From Streptomyces adustus (lineage in GTDB: Bacteria; Actinomycetota; Actinomycetes; Streptomycetales; Streptomycetaceae), in contig NZ_VJZD01000014.1 in assembly GCF_009377175.1 (NCBI RefSeq), positions 1-64,000 on the forward strand: 64,000 bases of DNA, written 5' to 3'. Position numbers and translations under genes: made by a program. Shown here piece by piece: positions 33,278-41,446 of this stretch (positions are counted from its first letter, which is position 1; every line of letters starts with the position of its first letter). The notes under the pieces are model-generated. The model was not told the DNA's origin and ran no database searches. It saw nothing but the letters and a program-made list of their open reading frames with translations.

Positions 33278-34175
33278 GCACCAGCTCCGAACTGATCGTC
33301 TCCCACAGCGCGTTGAACCACAGGCACGACTGCTCCACGAACGTCGTGTCCCGCAGCCCCACGCCCCGCTCGAAGGCGAACAGCATCGACCGGGTGCCCT
33401 CGGCGTCGTACATCTCCAGCGACTCGTGGTCGACCTCCGCCTCCCGGCGCACCAGCGTGTAGTAGGCGAAGAGGGCCTCCGCCCCGTTGAGCAGGTAGAG
33501 CTTGACCGGCGGGGTGAAGGGCAGGGCGCGGAAGGTCACCCGGACGTCGATGCCGTGCGTGGAGCGCAGGGCCAGCAGGTTGTGCCGCAGCACCTGCCCC
33601 TGCGCGTTGCGCTGGGCCAGCCAACGGCGTTGCAGGCGTTCGGGATCCGAGCGGTCGACCGGCGCCGGGAAGGCCAGGTCGATGTTCCGGCTCGGCAGCA
33701 GGATCCGCACGTCGACCTTGGCCGGTTCCATACGCCCCTCATGGATCCGGCGCAGCGGCTCGCCCATGGCGAGGGTGAGGGAGACCGAGGTCAGACAGAG
33801 CGCGTCGATCGAGACGTGCGGGGCCGCGAAGGCACCCGTGACCCGCGGACCGAGGGTCACCATGGTGGGCTGCGGCGGGACCTCCGGACCGGTCGGGGCC
33901 CGGCCGAGCCCCAGGTCGGAGGCGACGGTCGCCGGACTCCCCTTGGACATGTTGGTGAGCAGCCGCTCCGCCTGGAGGATCCGCAGCGCCTCCCGCACGG
34001 CCCCGCGCTCGACCCCGAACTCCTCCGCGAGCACGGCCTGCGTGGGCATGCGCTGACCCGGCCGCAGCACCCCGGACCTGATCCGGGTGCGCAGCACGTC
34101 GGCCACCTCGCGGTGTGTCACCTGTGGCGGCTGTGGCCTTTTCCGCCCACTGGCGGAGGCGGGTTCCGGGTCCAC
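33267..34175 (-). CDS. GntR family regulator, DevA-like paralogue 3 (possibly devE)
   Basis: About 302 residues from GTG at 34175, preceded six bases upstream by TAGGGT, the same leaderless-looking layout as paralogue 2. The winged helix is LAEEFGVERGAVREALRILQ; the C-terminal domain (VRILLPSRNIDLAFPAPVDR, then PPVKLYLLNGAEALFAYY) is nearly identical to paralogue 2. From position it would correspond to devE of S. coelicolor, but I am not certain of that assignment. Divergent from small membrane protein 3. Confidence 0.82.
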   Translation of the reverse strand: MDPEPASASGRKRPQPPQVTHREVADVLRTRIRSGVLRPGQRMPTQAVLAEEFGVERGAVREALRILQAERLLTNMSKGSPATVASDLGLGRAPTGPEVPPQPTMVTLGPRVTGAFAAPHVSIDALCLTSVSLTLAMGEPLRRIHEGRMEPAKVDVRILLPSRNIDLAFPAPVDRSDPERLQRRWLAQRNAQGQVLRHNLLALRSTHGIDVRVTFRALPFTPPVKLYLLNGAEALFAYYTLVRREAEVDHESLEMYDAEGTRSMLFAFERGVGLRDTTFVEQSCLWFNALWETISSELVLTD

Positions 34176-34260
34176 GACCAAACCCTACAACTTCCCGCCA
34201 TCTTTGGGCAGTTCATGTGAAGGTGGTTATGAGCCGCTTCCAAGCGGAGATAACTACAGT

Positions 34261-34279
34261 GAAGTTGGTCGCCAACTTC
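34261..34279. promoter_or_regulatory. Perfect GTTGG/CCAAC palindrome, module 3
   Basis: GAAGTTGG-TCG-CCAACTTC is a perfect 8-bp inverted repeat with a 3-base spacer, 59 bp upstream of the small membrane gene and 80 bp from position 34181 at the regulator's 5' end. The surrounding 100 bases align without gaps to the corresponding gap of module 2. Confidence 0.72.
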
Positions 34280-34337
34280 AGCAACATGGTCAGACCGATG
34301 GCGGGTTGGCCGCCAGGAGGGACAAGGAGAGACCGTC

Positions 34338-34523
34338 ATGCCGCTCGTCGCCCTCGCTGTCGCCGCCCTCGCCGTCGGCTTCGAACAGATCGTCCAGTGG
34401 AAGTACGGGCCGATGGGACTCGTCGCGTTCGCCGCGCTGACCATCGGCCTCAAAGCCAGGAGCACCACGATCAGTGGTATCGGAGCGGTGATCCTCGTGA
34501 TGCTGCTCGCCCAGTCCGGCTGA
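34338..34523 (+). CDS. Small membrane protein 3 of the GntR modules
   Basis: 61 residues from ATG at 34338 with AAGGAG ten bases upstream. Hydrophobic helices around ALAVAALAVGFE, GLVAFAALTIGL and GIGAVILVMLLA. It shares the E-Q-x5-Y-G-x2-G-x7-T-I-G-L-K-A pattern. Divergent from GntR paralogue 3. Function unknown. Confidence 0.72.
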   Translation: MPLVALAVAALAVGFEQIVQWKYGPMGLVAFAALTIGLKARSTTISGIGAVILVMLLAQSG

Positions 34524-34670
34524 CCGGGCTCCCTTCCGGAGGGGAGCCGGGAGCCTGGTCCGTCTGCACCACCGCACAACAACCACAACCGAACAGCACC
34601 AGCTACGGATGCGTGGTACCGCACTGCCGCATCACAGCACCACCGCACCGCCGTCGACCGGAAGGAGGCC

Positions 34671-35927
34671 TCAGAACATGTCCGGGCACCAAGGCCGCCT
34701 GGACGTACGCAGCAGGGCGTCGGCCACCCGGGCGGCGCCCGCTCGTTCTTCCCGGACCCGGCCCAGCGCCGCCAGCCGCACCGCCGACTCGTCACCCAGC
34801 CACAGGGTCGCCAACTCGGCGACGTCCAGGGTGAGATCGGCGTCCGACCTGGTCGGTGTGCACACCCCGGCCCCGCCCGCCGCGGCCTGGAGCCGGTAGC
34901 GGCCGCCGGTCAGCCCGGTCCGGTCCACGACCTCCAGCACCAGTTCGCCCGCCGCTTCGTACGTACGCGCCTCCAGGGCCCGTACGACATCCAGCAGCCG
35001 TACCCACAGCCAGTCCGCCTGCCGGGTGATCCGGGCCGACCTGACGTCGGGGAAGAAGAACGGGAGCAGGTCGTCCGGGGCCCGCCACCCCGTCTTCACC
35101 TGCGCCACCCAGTCGATCGAGCACAGGTAGCGCCACAGGGCGCGCTCGGCGGCCGGGGTCGAGGCGATCAGCCAGTCCACGCTCGCCGTGACGCGCGGCT
35201 GCTTGGCGTCGTCCCACGTGGAGTCGCACTCGTAGGACGCCAGGCCCTCGACCTCGCCGCCCGCCGAGCGGTACACGGCGTAGAACGGCTCGGCCCACGA
35301 CGTGTCGAAGCGTACGGCGCCGGTGTTCACCTGCCACCACAGGTCGTCGCGGCTGACGGCGCCCGGCTGGCCCAGGCGCACCCGTTCGTGCAGCTCGGGG
35401 CCGAGCTTGCGCACCTCCTCGCCCTCCACCAGGTCGATGCGGCCGCCGTCGTCCGGGACGGCGGCGCGCGGGTCGAGGCCGGTGCGGGCGGTGTCGACGA
35501 TCCACTCGGCCGTCGAGGTGGCGGGGCCGAAGCCGTAGCGGCCGTAGATCCGGTACTCGGCCGCGATGAGGGTGGCCACGACGTCGCCGCGCTCCTTCGC
35601 CGCCGCCAGGTCGTGGTTCATCATCCGGGTGAGCAGACCCCGGCGGCGATGCGTGGCGGTGACGGTGACATTGGAGATGGCGTCGGCCGGGACCGGGGCG
35701 CCGCCGACGGCCGTGAGCTCCTGGGCGAAGGAGCGGCAGGTGGCGACACAGCGGCCGCCGTCGAAGGCGCCGAGCAGCCGGCCCGGCACGAACTGCTTGC
35801 GGCGGCCGTCGAGTTGCTTGCCCGAGCTGACCGGCTCACGCAGGAAGCCGGTGTTCAGGGCGCGGAGCCAGTCGGGGAGTTCGGATTCGGTGATCGGGCG
35901 GACGTCGAGGGCGGGGCGGCTCGTCAT
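34671..35927 (-). CDS. Eis-like GNAT N-acetyltransferase
   Basis: 418 residues, the length of Eis. The N-terminal GNAT domain has [17 protein letters not shown] and [13 protein letters not shown]; a second GNAT-like fold and a C-terminal sterol-carrier-like domain ([36 protein letters not shown]) follow. The C-terminus PDMF provides the free carboxylate used as catalytic base in this family. Eis proteins acetylate amines at several positions; the natural substrate here is unknown. Confidence 0.9.
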   Translation of the reverse strand: MTSRPALDVRPITESELPDWLRALNTGFLREPVSSGKQLDGRRKQFVPGRLLGAFDGGRCVATCRSFAQELTAVGGAPVPADAISNVTVTATHRRRGLLTRMMNHDLAAAKERGDVVATLIAAEYRIYGRYGFGPATSTAEWIVDTARTGLDPRAAVPDDGGRIDLVEGEEVRKLGPELHERVRLGQPGAVSRDDLWWQVNTGAVRFDTSWAEPFYAVYRSAGGEVEGLASYECDSTWDDAKQPRVTASVDWLIASTPAAERALWRYLCSIDWVAQVKTGWRAPDDLLPFFFPDVRSARITRQADWLWVRLLDVVRALEARTYEAAGELVLEVVDRTGLTGGRYRLQAAAGGAGVCTPTRSDADLTLDVAELATLWLGDESAVRLAALGRVREERAGAARVADALLRTSRRPWCPDMF

Positions 35928-35981
35928 GAGGTCACGGTAGGTGTGCGGCCCGGGGGTGTCGCGCGCATTTCCCCGGACCCG

Positions 35982-36572
35982 TCAGACGAGCAGATCGTCG
36001 ATCTGCGCTTCTCCTTCGCGGTACCGGCGGGCGATCTCCGCGCTGCACTCGTCCGTCGTCCGCTGCCACTGCTGCCGCCGACGGGACACCTGCTGCTCGT
36101 ACCGTACGAGCCGGCCCATCGCCTCGCTCAGTTCCGGGTCGGTGCGGGCACCCAGGTCCGACAGTTCGACCTCGGCGAGCATCTCCGAGGCGAGCAGCCG
36201 GTACTCCTCGCCGTGCGGGGTGCCCAGCGTGACATGGCGGGCGGAGGAACGGTGCCGGGCCGGGGCGTCGGTCAGGATCTCCGACAGCCGGGCGAAGACG
36301 GAGGCCCCGTCCGGGGTGTCCACCGGGGACGCCGGACCGCGCCGGGCCAATTCCGCGCGCAGGATGTCGATCCGGCCCTGGAGCAGCCGCCGGATGTAGC
36401 TGAGGTCGGCCTCGTCGCGCTGGGCGTCCCGGCGCAGGGTGCGCAGCTCGGCCAGACTCAGCGCGGCCAGGTCGGGCTCGGCCGGCCGCCACGGGCTGTC
36501 GGTGCGCTGCGCGGGCGGCTTGTGGGCAGCCGTGGACGACTGCCCGGTGAGCCCAGTACTCGGTGTGCTCAT
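35982..36572 (-). CDS. rsiG: RsiG, c-di-GMP-dependent anti-sigma factor of WhiG
   Basis: 196 residues. Two copies of the c-di-GMP-binding signature E-x3-S-x2-R-x3-Q-x3-D are present and exact: E54-S58-R61-Q65-D69 and E159-S163-R166-Q170-D174. In Streptomyces, RsiG sandwiches c-di-GMP between these helices and then holds sigma-WhiG, delaying sporulation; when c-di-GMP falls WhiG is freed. The N-terminal 35 residues are polar and probably disordered. whiG itself is not in this window. It lies between the Eis-like gene and dtd, close to the dev genes. Confidence 0.94.
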   Translation of the reverse strand: MSTPSTGLTGQSSTAAHKPPAQRTDSPWRPAEPDLAALSLAELRTLRRDAQRDEADLSYIRRLLQGRIDILRAELARRGPASPVDTPDGASVFARLSEILTDAPARHRSSARHVTLGTPHGEEYRLLASEMLAEVELSDLGARTDPELSEAMGRLVRYEQQVSRRRQQWQRTTDECSAEIARRYREGEAQIDDLLV

Positions 36573-36787
36573 GTGCCTCTACCCGTCCCCTCGACCGGCG
36601 TGTGGCGCCATCGTGCCACCCCGGGCGGCCACTATGGGAACGAGTGCACCCGATCGGCCCCAGATGGGGGTATACGGATCAAAAAAGACCTGGTAAAAAC
36701 CCTGCGCGAACTGCTCTTCGGACCGCTCGCCGGGCCACCCCCCGGACCGCTCACCGGGCCGTCCGCCGGGCCCGGCATGATGGTCGT

Positions 36788-37213
36788 ATGCGTGCAGTGG
36801 TGCAGAGAGTGGACGGCGCGAGCGTCGTCGTCGACGGCAGGACGGTCGGGGAGATCATCGGCGAGGGACTGTGCGTCCTGGTCGGGGTGACCCACGACGA
36901 CACCCCGGAGAAGGCGGCCCAGCTCGCCCGCAAGCTGTGGTCGATCCGGATGCTCCAGGACGAGAAGTCGTGCAGCGACATCGCCGCGCCGCTCCTCGTG
37001 ATCAGCCAGTTCACCCTGTACGGCGACGCCCGCAAGGGCCGCCGCCCGACCTGGAACGCGGCCGCTCCCGGCGAGGTCGCCGAGCCGCTCGTCGACGAGG
37101 TGGTCGCCCAGCTGCGGGCCCTGGGCGCGACGGTGGAGACGGGCCGGTTCGGCGCGCAGATGCGGGTGTCGCTGACCAACGACGGCCCGTTCACCGTCCT
37201 GCTGGAGATCTAG
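36788..37213 (+). CDS. dtd: D-aminoacyl-tRNA deacylase
   Basis: 141 residues, full length. [17 protein letters not shown] is the family start; [19 protein letters not shown] carries the catalytic SQFTLYGD motif and [15 protein letters not shown] the NxGPF motif with the cross-subunit Gly-cisPro-type element. It frees tRNA mischarged with D-amino acids or glycine. Single gene, divergent from rsiG. Confidence 0.95.
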   Translation: MRAVVQRVDGASVVVDGRTVGEIIGEGLCVLVGVTHDDTPEKAAQLARKLWSIRMLQDEKSCSDIAAPLLVISQFTLYGDARKGRRPTWNAAAPGEVAEPLVDEVVAQLRALGATVETGRFGAQMRVSLTNDGPFTVLLEI

Positions 37214-37233
37214 CAGGCCCCCTGGGGGACTCC

Positions 37234-38199
37234 CTAGGGCTCGACGACGACTTCCTGCGCCGCCGCCGTCTCCCCCGCCAGCAGCCGCGCGTCCACCGGT
37301 ACGTTGCGCTTCACCAGCGCGAGGGCGATCGGGCCGAGCTCGTGGTGGCGTACGGACGTCGTGACGAATCCGATCTTGCGGCCGTCGGGGCCCTCGTCCG
37401 CGACCCGCAGCTCCGTGCCGTGGGCGGGCAGGTGGACCTCGCTGCCGTCGAGGTGCAGGAAGACCAGGCGGCGCGGGGGCTTGCCCAGGTTCTGGACCCG
37501 GGCGACCGTCTCCTGGCCCCGGTAGCAGCCCTTCTGGAGGTGGACCGCGGTGCCGATCCAGCCCAGCTCGTGCGGGATGGTGCGGTGGTCGGTCTCGAAG
37601 CCCACGCGCGGCTGGTGGTGCTCGACGCGCAGCGCCTCGTAGGCGAGCAGCCCGACCGGCGGGCCGGCCTTCGCCATGTACTCCTCCAGTTGCGCGCGCG
37701 GCAGGAAGAGATCCCGGCCGTACGCCGTCTCGCGTACGACGACGTCCTCCGGCACCTCGGTGATCGAACCGGCCGGCAGGTACACGACCGCGAGGTCGGC
37801 GGTCCGGTCGGCGACCTCCACCCGGTAGAAGAACTTCATCGACTCCAGGTACGCGATCAGCGCGTCCTGGGTGCCGGGCTCCACATGGGCCCAGGCGGTG
37901 GTGCCGTCGTCCACCAGGTACAGGGCGTGTTCGATGTGGCCGTGCGCGGACAGGATCAGCGCCTCGGTGGCCTGTCCGGCCGGCAGGTCGCTGACGTGCT
38001 GGGTGAGCAGCAGGTGCAGCCAGCTCAGCCGGTCCTCACCGGTGACGGCGACGACTCCGCGGTGCGAGAGGTCGACGCATCCGGTGCCGTCGGCGAGGGC
38101 GCGCTGCTCGCGGAACAGGTCGCCGTAGTGGGCGGCGACGCCTTCGTCCACGCCCTCGGCGGGGACCGCACCGGGCAGGGACAGCAGGGGGCTCTTCAT
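37234..38199 (-). CDS. ygfZ: Folate-binding protein YgfZ
   Basis: 321 residues of GcvT-like fold. KGCYRGQETVAR is the YgfZ signature with its conserved Cys. YgfZ supports repair or assembly of iron-sulfur enzymes using folate. Other marks: VDLSHRGVVAVTGEDRLSWL near the N-terminus and LGWIGTAVHLQKGC. It lies downstream of the Nur gene with only 10 bases between, in the same direction, so co-transcription is possible. Confidence 0.93.
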   Translation of the reverse strand: MKSPLLSLPGAVPAEGVDEGVAAHYGDLFREQRALADGTGCVDLSHRGVVAVTGEDRLSWLHLLLTQHVSDLPAGQATEALILSAHGHIEHALYLVDDGTTAWAHVEPGTQDALIAYLESMKFFYRVEVADRTADLAVVYLPAGSITEVPEDVVVRETAYGRDLFLPRAQLEEYMAKAGPPVGLLAYEALRVEHHQPRVGFETDHRTIPHELGWIGTAVHLQKGCYRGQETVARVQNLGKPPRRLVFLHLDGSEVHLPAHGTELRVADEGPDGRKIGFVTTSVRHHELGPIALALVKRNVPVDARLLAGETAAAQEVVVEP

Positions 38200-38209
38200 G
38201 GACCCAAGC

Positions 38210-38656
38210 CTACGACTTGGTAATTGAACTCTTGAGTGTGCAGTCCTTGCACCGGCCGAAGATCGCGAAGTGCTTCATGTCGGTGTCGAAGCCGAAGGTC
38301 TCGCGCAGTTTGGCGGTGAAGTCGGCGGCCACCTCGACGTCCGCCTCGATGACGTTCTGGCAGTCGCGGCAGACGAGGTGGATGTGGTGGTGCCGGTCGG
38401 CGAGGTGATACGTCGGCGCGCCGTGCCCGAGATGCGCGTGGCTGACCAGCCCGAGCTCCTCCAGGAGCTCCAGGGTCCGGTAGACCGTGGAAATGTTGAC
38501 CCCCGACGCCGTCTTCCTCACTTCCACGAGGATGTCGTCGGGGGTCGCGTGCTCAAGGGTGTCCACGGCTTCGAGCACGAGCTGACGCTGCGGCGTCAGT
38601 CGGTAGCCGCGCTGCCTGAGGTCGCTCTTCCAGTCCGTACTTCCGGTGCTCACCAC
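38210..38656 (-). CDS. nur: Nickel-responsive Fur-family regulator Nur
   Basis: 148 residues. The winged helix (LTPQRQLVLEAVDTLEHATP, NISTVYRTLELLEELGLV) is followed by the metal-binding dimerisation domain: HADRH-like histidines in HLADRHHHIHLVCRDC, and a second Cys pair in FGRCKDC. The sequence closely matches the S. coelicolor Nur structure protein as I remember it. Nur with nickel represses the iron superoxide dismutase gene and nickel uptake genes. Confidence 0.9.
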   Translation of the reverse strand: MVSTGSTDWKSDLRQRGYRLTPQRQLVLEAVDTLEHATPDDILVEVRKTASGVNISTVYRTLELLEELGLVSHAHLGHGAPTYHLADRHHHIHLVCRDCQNVIEADVEVAADFTAKLRETFGFDTDMKHFAIFGRCKDCTLKSSITKS

Positions 38657-38672
38657 ACGGGAAAGTCTAGGA

Positions 38673-39248
38673 CTACTTGAAGAACGCGATCCCGTCGTCC
38701 GGCATGTCGTCCGGCAGGGCCTTGGCCCAGCGTTCGACCTCCTCCGGGGTGACGGCCTTCTTCAGGTGCGCGGACATGTAGGGGCGCAGCTCCACCTCGG
38801 GGGTCTGCTTCTCGCCGACCCACATGAGGTCGCTCTTGACGTAGCCGTACAGGCGCTTGCCGCCGGTGTACGGGCGGGAGGCGGCGGTCCGCGCCACCGC
38901 GTCCGTGACCAGGTCGATCTGCGGCTTCTTGTCGGCCAGTTCGCCGTACCAGATCTCGATGACTCCGTCGTCGCGGGTCATCGTGACCTCGACCTTGCGG
39001 TCGGCGTCGATGCGCCAGAAGCCGGACTCCGACTCCAGGGGGCTGACCTTGTTCCCGTCGTTGTCCAGGACCCAGGTGTGGGAGCGGTACTCCAGGAAGT
39101 CCCGGCCGTCGTGCGTGAAGGTGACCTCCTGGCCGAAGTTGCACTTCTCGGAGCCGGGGAAGTCGTGCACGCCCGCGCCGGCCCAGGAGCCGAGCAGGAA
39201 GGCGAGCGGGACGAGGTCCTTGTGCAGGTCCGACGGGATCTCGATCAT
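38673..39248 (-). CDS. Nitrobindin-like FABP-family protein
   Basis: 191 residues. The start LVPLAFLLGSWAGAGVHDFP carries the GxWxGxG signature of the beta-barrel family, and VEVTMTRDDGVIEIWYGEL and DKKPQIDLVTDAVART are barrel strands. Nitrobindins bind heme and isomerise peroxynitrite, but the heme-ligating His could not be placed with confidence, so heme binding is open. It is followed on the same strand by nur. Confidence 0.82.
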   Translation of the reverse strand: MIEIPSDLHKDLVPLAFLLGSWAGAGVHDFPGSEKCNFGQEVTFTHDGRDFLEYRSHTWVLDNDGNKVSPLESESGFWRIDADRKVEVTMTRDDGVIEIWYGELADKKPQIDLVTDAVARTAASRPYTGGKRLYGYVKSDLMWVGEKQTPEVELRPYMSAHLKKAVTPEEVERWAKALPDDMPDDGIAFFK

Positions 39249-39271
39249 GAGTGGCAGTCCCTAGAGGTTGA

Positions 39272-39370
39272 TCAGCGCTGGCCCTGGTACAGCTTCTTCA
39301 CGGTCAGCCCGGCGAAGGCGAGGACGCCGACGCAGACCAGGACCAGCAGGGTTTCGAAGAAGATCTCCAC
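39272..39370 (-). CDS. 32-residue single-pass membrane peptide
   Basis: GTG at 39370 preceded by AGGAGC; the product starts VEIFFETLLVLVCVGVL, continues through a hydrophobic helix and ends KKLYQGQR. One transmembrane helix with a basic tail. It lies 23 bases upstream of the nitrobindin-like gene in the same direction. Short Streptomyces membrane peptides of this kind are conserved but uncharacterised. Confidence 0.7.
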   Translation of the reverse strand: MEIFFETLLVLVCVGVLAFAGLTVKKLYQGQR

Positions 39371-39470
39371 GGATGCTCCTTGGGATGAGCGTGGTTGCGC
39401 ACGTAGACAAGGCCGGGACCCAGCTTACGCGGCTGGGCCCCGGCCCTCTCCGTGAGGTACGCCCTGCGGG

Positions 39471-40595
39471 TCAGCCGAGCAGCTGGCTCTGGAGGGCGAC
39501 GGTCTGCTGGAAGGGGACGGCGCCGGCGCCGCCCTTGCGGGACTGGACGATCAGCGCGAAGACGTCCCCCGCGGACACATAGGCCTCGCGGACCTGTTCG
39601 GGCCCGTACGGCTTCTGCTCCCGGTACACCTGACGCTCGACCCCCGACACCGCGGCCCGGTCGGGGAAGTCCTCGTCGTACACGGACGTGCTGTCGCCCT
39701 GCACCTGGTGCTTCGGGTTGCTGAACGGGACGGCCTCACCCGCGTAGAGCTTGTCCGCGACCGCGGCCGTGCCGAACTGGAGCAGGTAGATCCGGGTCCG
39801 GGTGCCGTCCGGGGTGGTCCAGCCGCGGGCCGCGATGTGCCGCAGACCGGAGTCGACGAGGGTCTGCCCCAGTTCCTGCCGGTCGTCCGCGACCGCGTAC
39901 TCCGCCAGGTAGTCCTTGGTCGGCAGCCAGCCGTCCGCGCCGTTCAGCGCCTTGTCCGGCGTCGCTCCCTTCGGGGCGGGCAGGAGCAGGGCGCGCAGAT
40001 CGGCGTAGTGGGCGTTGGCCTCGTTCGCCTCGGCGAACGGCGCGGGGCTGCCCGACGGCAGCGGCGCCCGGACGAGCGCGGGGAAGTCCCAGCGCCCGTC
40101 CGACTGCGTCGCCAGTCCCGGTACGTCCGTCCGTTCCATCCCCGTGATCCCGTACGCCGACGCCGAGGCGACGGCCGCGAAGACGCCGACGGCGGCGGTC
40201 CAGCGCAGGACGGCACGCAGGACACGGCGGTCCTTCGGGGACCGGACGCCCGCGCCGACGGGCTCGGGCTCGGGCTCGGTCGCGGTCGCGGTCGCGGTCG
40301 CGGTCGCGGCAAGCGTGTCGTCGGCGGGCGCGGACTCGGCCACCACGGACTCGGCGGGCGCGGGCTCGGCCGTGGTCGCGGGCGCGGGCTCGGCCACCAC
40401 GGACTCGGCGGAGGCGGGCTCGGCGGGCGCGGGCACGGCCACCACGGACTCGGCGGGCGCGGGCTCGGCCACCACGGACTCGGCGGGCGCGGGCTCGGCC
40501 ACCACGGACTCGGCGGGCGCGGGCTCGTTCGCGGGCTCGTTCATCTGCGCGTCCTCGGTCGATGCGGGTCCCGCGACCTGCTGCTGCTCTGTCAT
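39471..40595 (-). CDS. Membrane-anchored protein with repeat-rich cytoplasmic N-terminus
   Basis: 374 residues from ATG at 40595, overlapping the stop of the upstream gene by four bases. Residues about 10-115 are low-complexity, repeating EPAPAESVVA; one membrane helix follows (AVLRWTAAVGVFAAVASASAY), then an extracellular domain of about 220 residues (LVDSGLRHIAARGWTTPDGT, AVSGVERQVYREQKPYGPEQ). No known family. Third gene of a three-gene operon of similar architecture. Confidence 0.72.
   Translation of the reverse strand: MTEQQQVAGPASTEDAQMNEPANEPAPAESVVAEPAPAESVVAEPAPAESVVAVPAPAEPASAESVVAEPAPATTAEPAPAESVVAESAPADDTLAATATATATATEPEPEPVGAGVRSPKDRRVLRAVLRWTAAVGVFAAVASASAYGITGMERTDVPGLATQSDGRWDFPALVRAPLPSGSPAPFAEANEANAHYADLRALLLPAPKGATPDKALNGADGWLPTKDYLAEYAVADDRQELGQTLVDSGLRHIAARGWTTPDGTRTRIYLLQFGTAAVADKLYAGEAVPFSNPKHQVQGDSTSVYDEDFPDRAAVSGVERQVYREQKPYGPEQVREAYVSAGDVFALIVQSRKGGAGAVPFQQTVALQSQLLG
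40280..40313. repeat. CGGTCG hexamer repeat
   Basis: A CGGTCG-type hexamer is repeated about five times in the coding strand region of the 39471-40595 gene, encoding alternating Ala and Thr. Prone to slippage. Confidence 0.7.
40322..40530. repeat. 30-bp tandem repeat inside a membrane-protein gene
   Basis: Three near-exact units start at 40441, 40471 and 40501 (ACCACGGACTCGGCGGGCGC plus ten more bases); degenerate units extend left to about 40322. Each unit encodes the ten residues EPAPAESVVA. The period is in frame, so copy-number change would alter protein length only. Confidence 0.85.
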
Positions 40596-41446
40596 ATCGC
40601 CTTCCCCGGCTCTGCGATGCGGTCGAGCTGGGTGCTCAGGAGCGCGGCCACGCCCTTGGCGTCGAGCGGCTTCACCCCGTCCGCCGTCACCGTGACCAGG
40701 ACGTCCCCGACATAGCCGGAGCAGTACATCGAGTCGAGGTCGTCGTCGGCGCCCTTGGGCGGCAGGAAACACTTGGTGTCCTTGTGGCCCTTGATCTCCG
40801 GCCCCTTGCGGAAGACGTGCAGGGCGTCGAGGAACTCGTTCTGGAACGTCGACCGCTCCCGGACCGCGGCCTTGCTGTCCATCTGGGCCAGCACGATGCG
40901 CACGGTGAAGACGTCGTCGTTGTTGTACGGGTCGACCTTGTGGTTGTAGTAGCTGCGCATCGCCATGGCCGTGGTCGGCTGCTTGTCGATCTGCTTCTCC
41001 AGCCGCTTGCGCTGGGTGCGGGGCAGATCGCCCAGCGCCTGCTTGCGCAGGGCCGTGGCCTGGGCACCGCTGAGCTGGGCGTCGGCGCCGAACTCACCGA
41101 TGTCGGGCCCCTTGCTCCAGCCGTCGGTGCCGTAGGGCACCAGCGTCGCGGCGAGACCGCGCTGGGCCGTCGTCTGCTTCTTCTCCGCCGGGGACTCCGG
41201 GAACTTCCAGACGGCGGCGCCCGCGTCACGGTCGGCGCCGTCCACGGTCACGACGGTGTAGCCCACCCCGGCGACGACGACACCGGCCAGCAGCACACAG
41301 CCCGCGACGGCGGCGATCCGCCCCTTGCGCAGACGTCTCCGGACGGGCGCGACCGCGGCCGGCTCGGTCGGCTGGGCCGGCTCGCTCGGCTCAGTCGGCT
41401 CAGTCGGCTCAGTCGGCTCGGTCGGCTCGGTCTCCTTCTCGCTCAC
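40592..41446 (-). CDS. Single-pass membrane protein with extracellular domain
   Basis: 284 residues. A TEP tandem stretch (residues 6-18) and basic RRRLRKGR precede one membrane helix (IAAVAGCVLLAGVVVAGVGY). The outer domain contains two Cys (KCFLPPKGADDDLDSMYC) likely paired. No family. Its start overlaps the stop of the upstream gene by four bases and its stop overlaps the next start by four. Confidence 0.72.
   Translation of the reverse strand: MSEKETEPTEPTEPTEPTEPSEPAQPTEPAAVAPVRRRLRKGRIAAVAGCVLLAGVVVAGVGYTVVTVDGADRDAGAAVWKFPESPAEKKQTTAQRGLAATLVPYGTDGWSKGPDIGEFGADAQLSGAQATALRKQALGDLPRTQRKRLEKQIDKQPTTAMAMRSYYNHKVDPYNNDDVFTVRIVLAQMDSKAAVRERSTFQNEFLDALHVFRKGPEIKGHKDTKCFLPPKGADDDLDSMYCSGYVGDVLVTVTADGVKPLDAKGVAALLSTQLDRIAEPGKAI
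41366..41431. repeat. 9-bp repeat encoding Thr-Glu-Pro
   Basis: CTCAGTCGG and CTCGGTCGG units alternate about seven times within the 5' part of the gene at 40592-41446, encoding TEP repeats. Confidence 0.7.
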
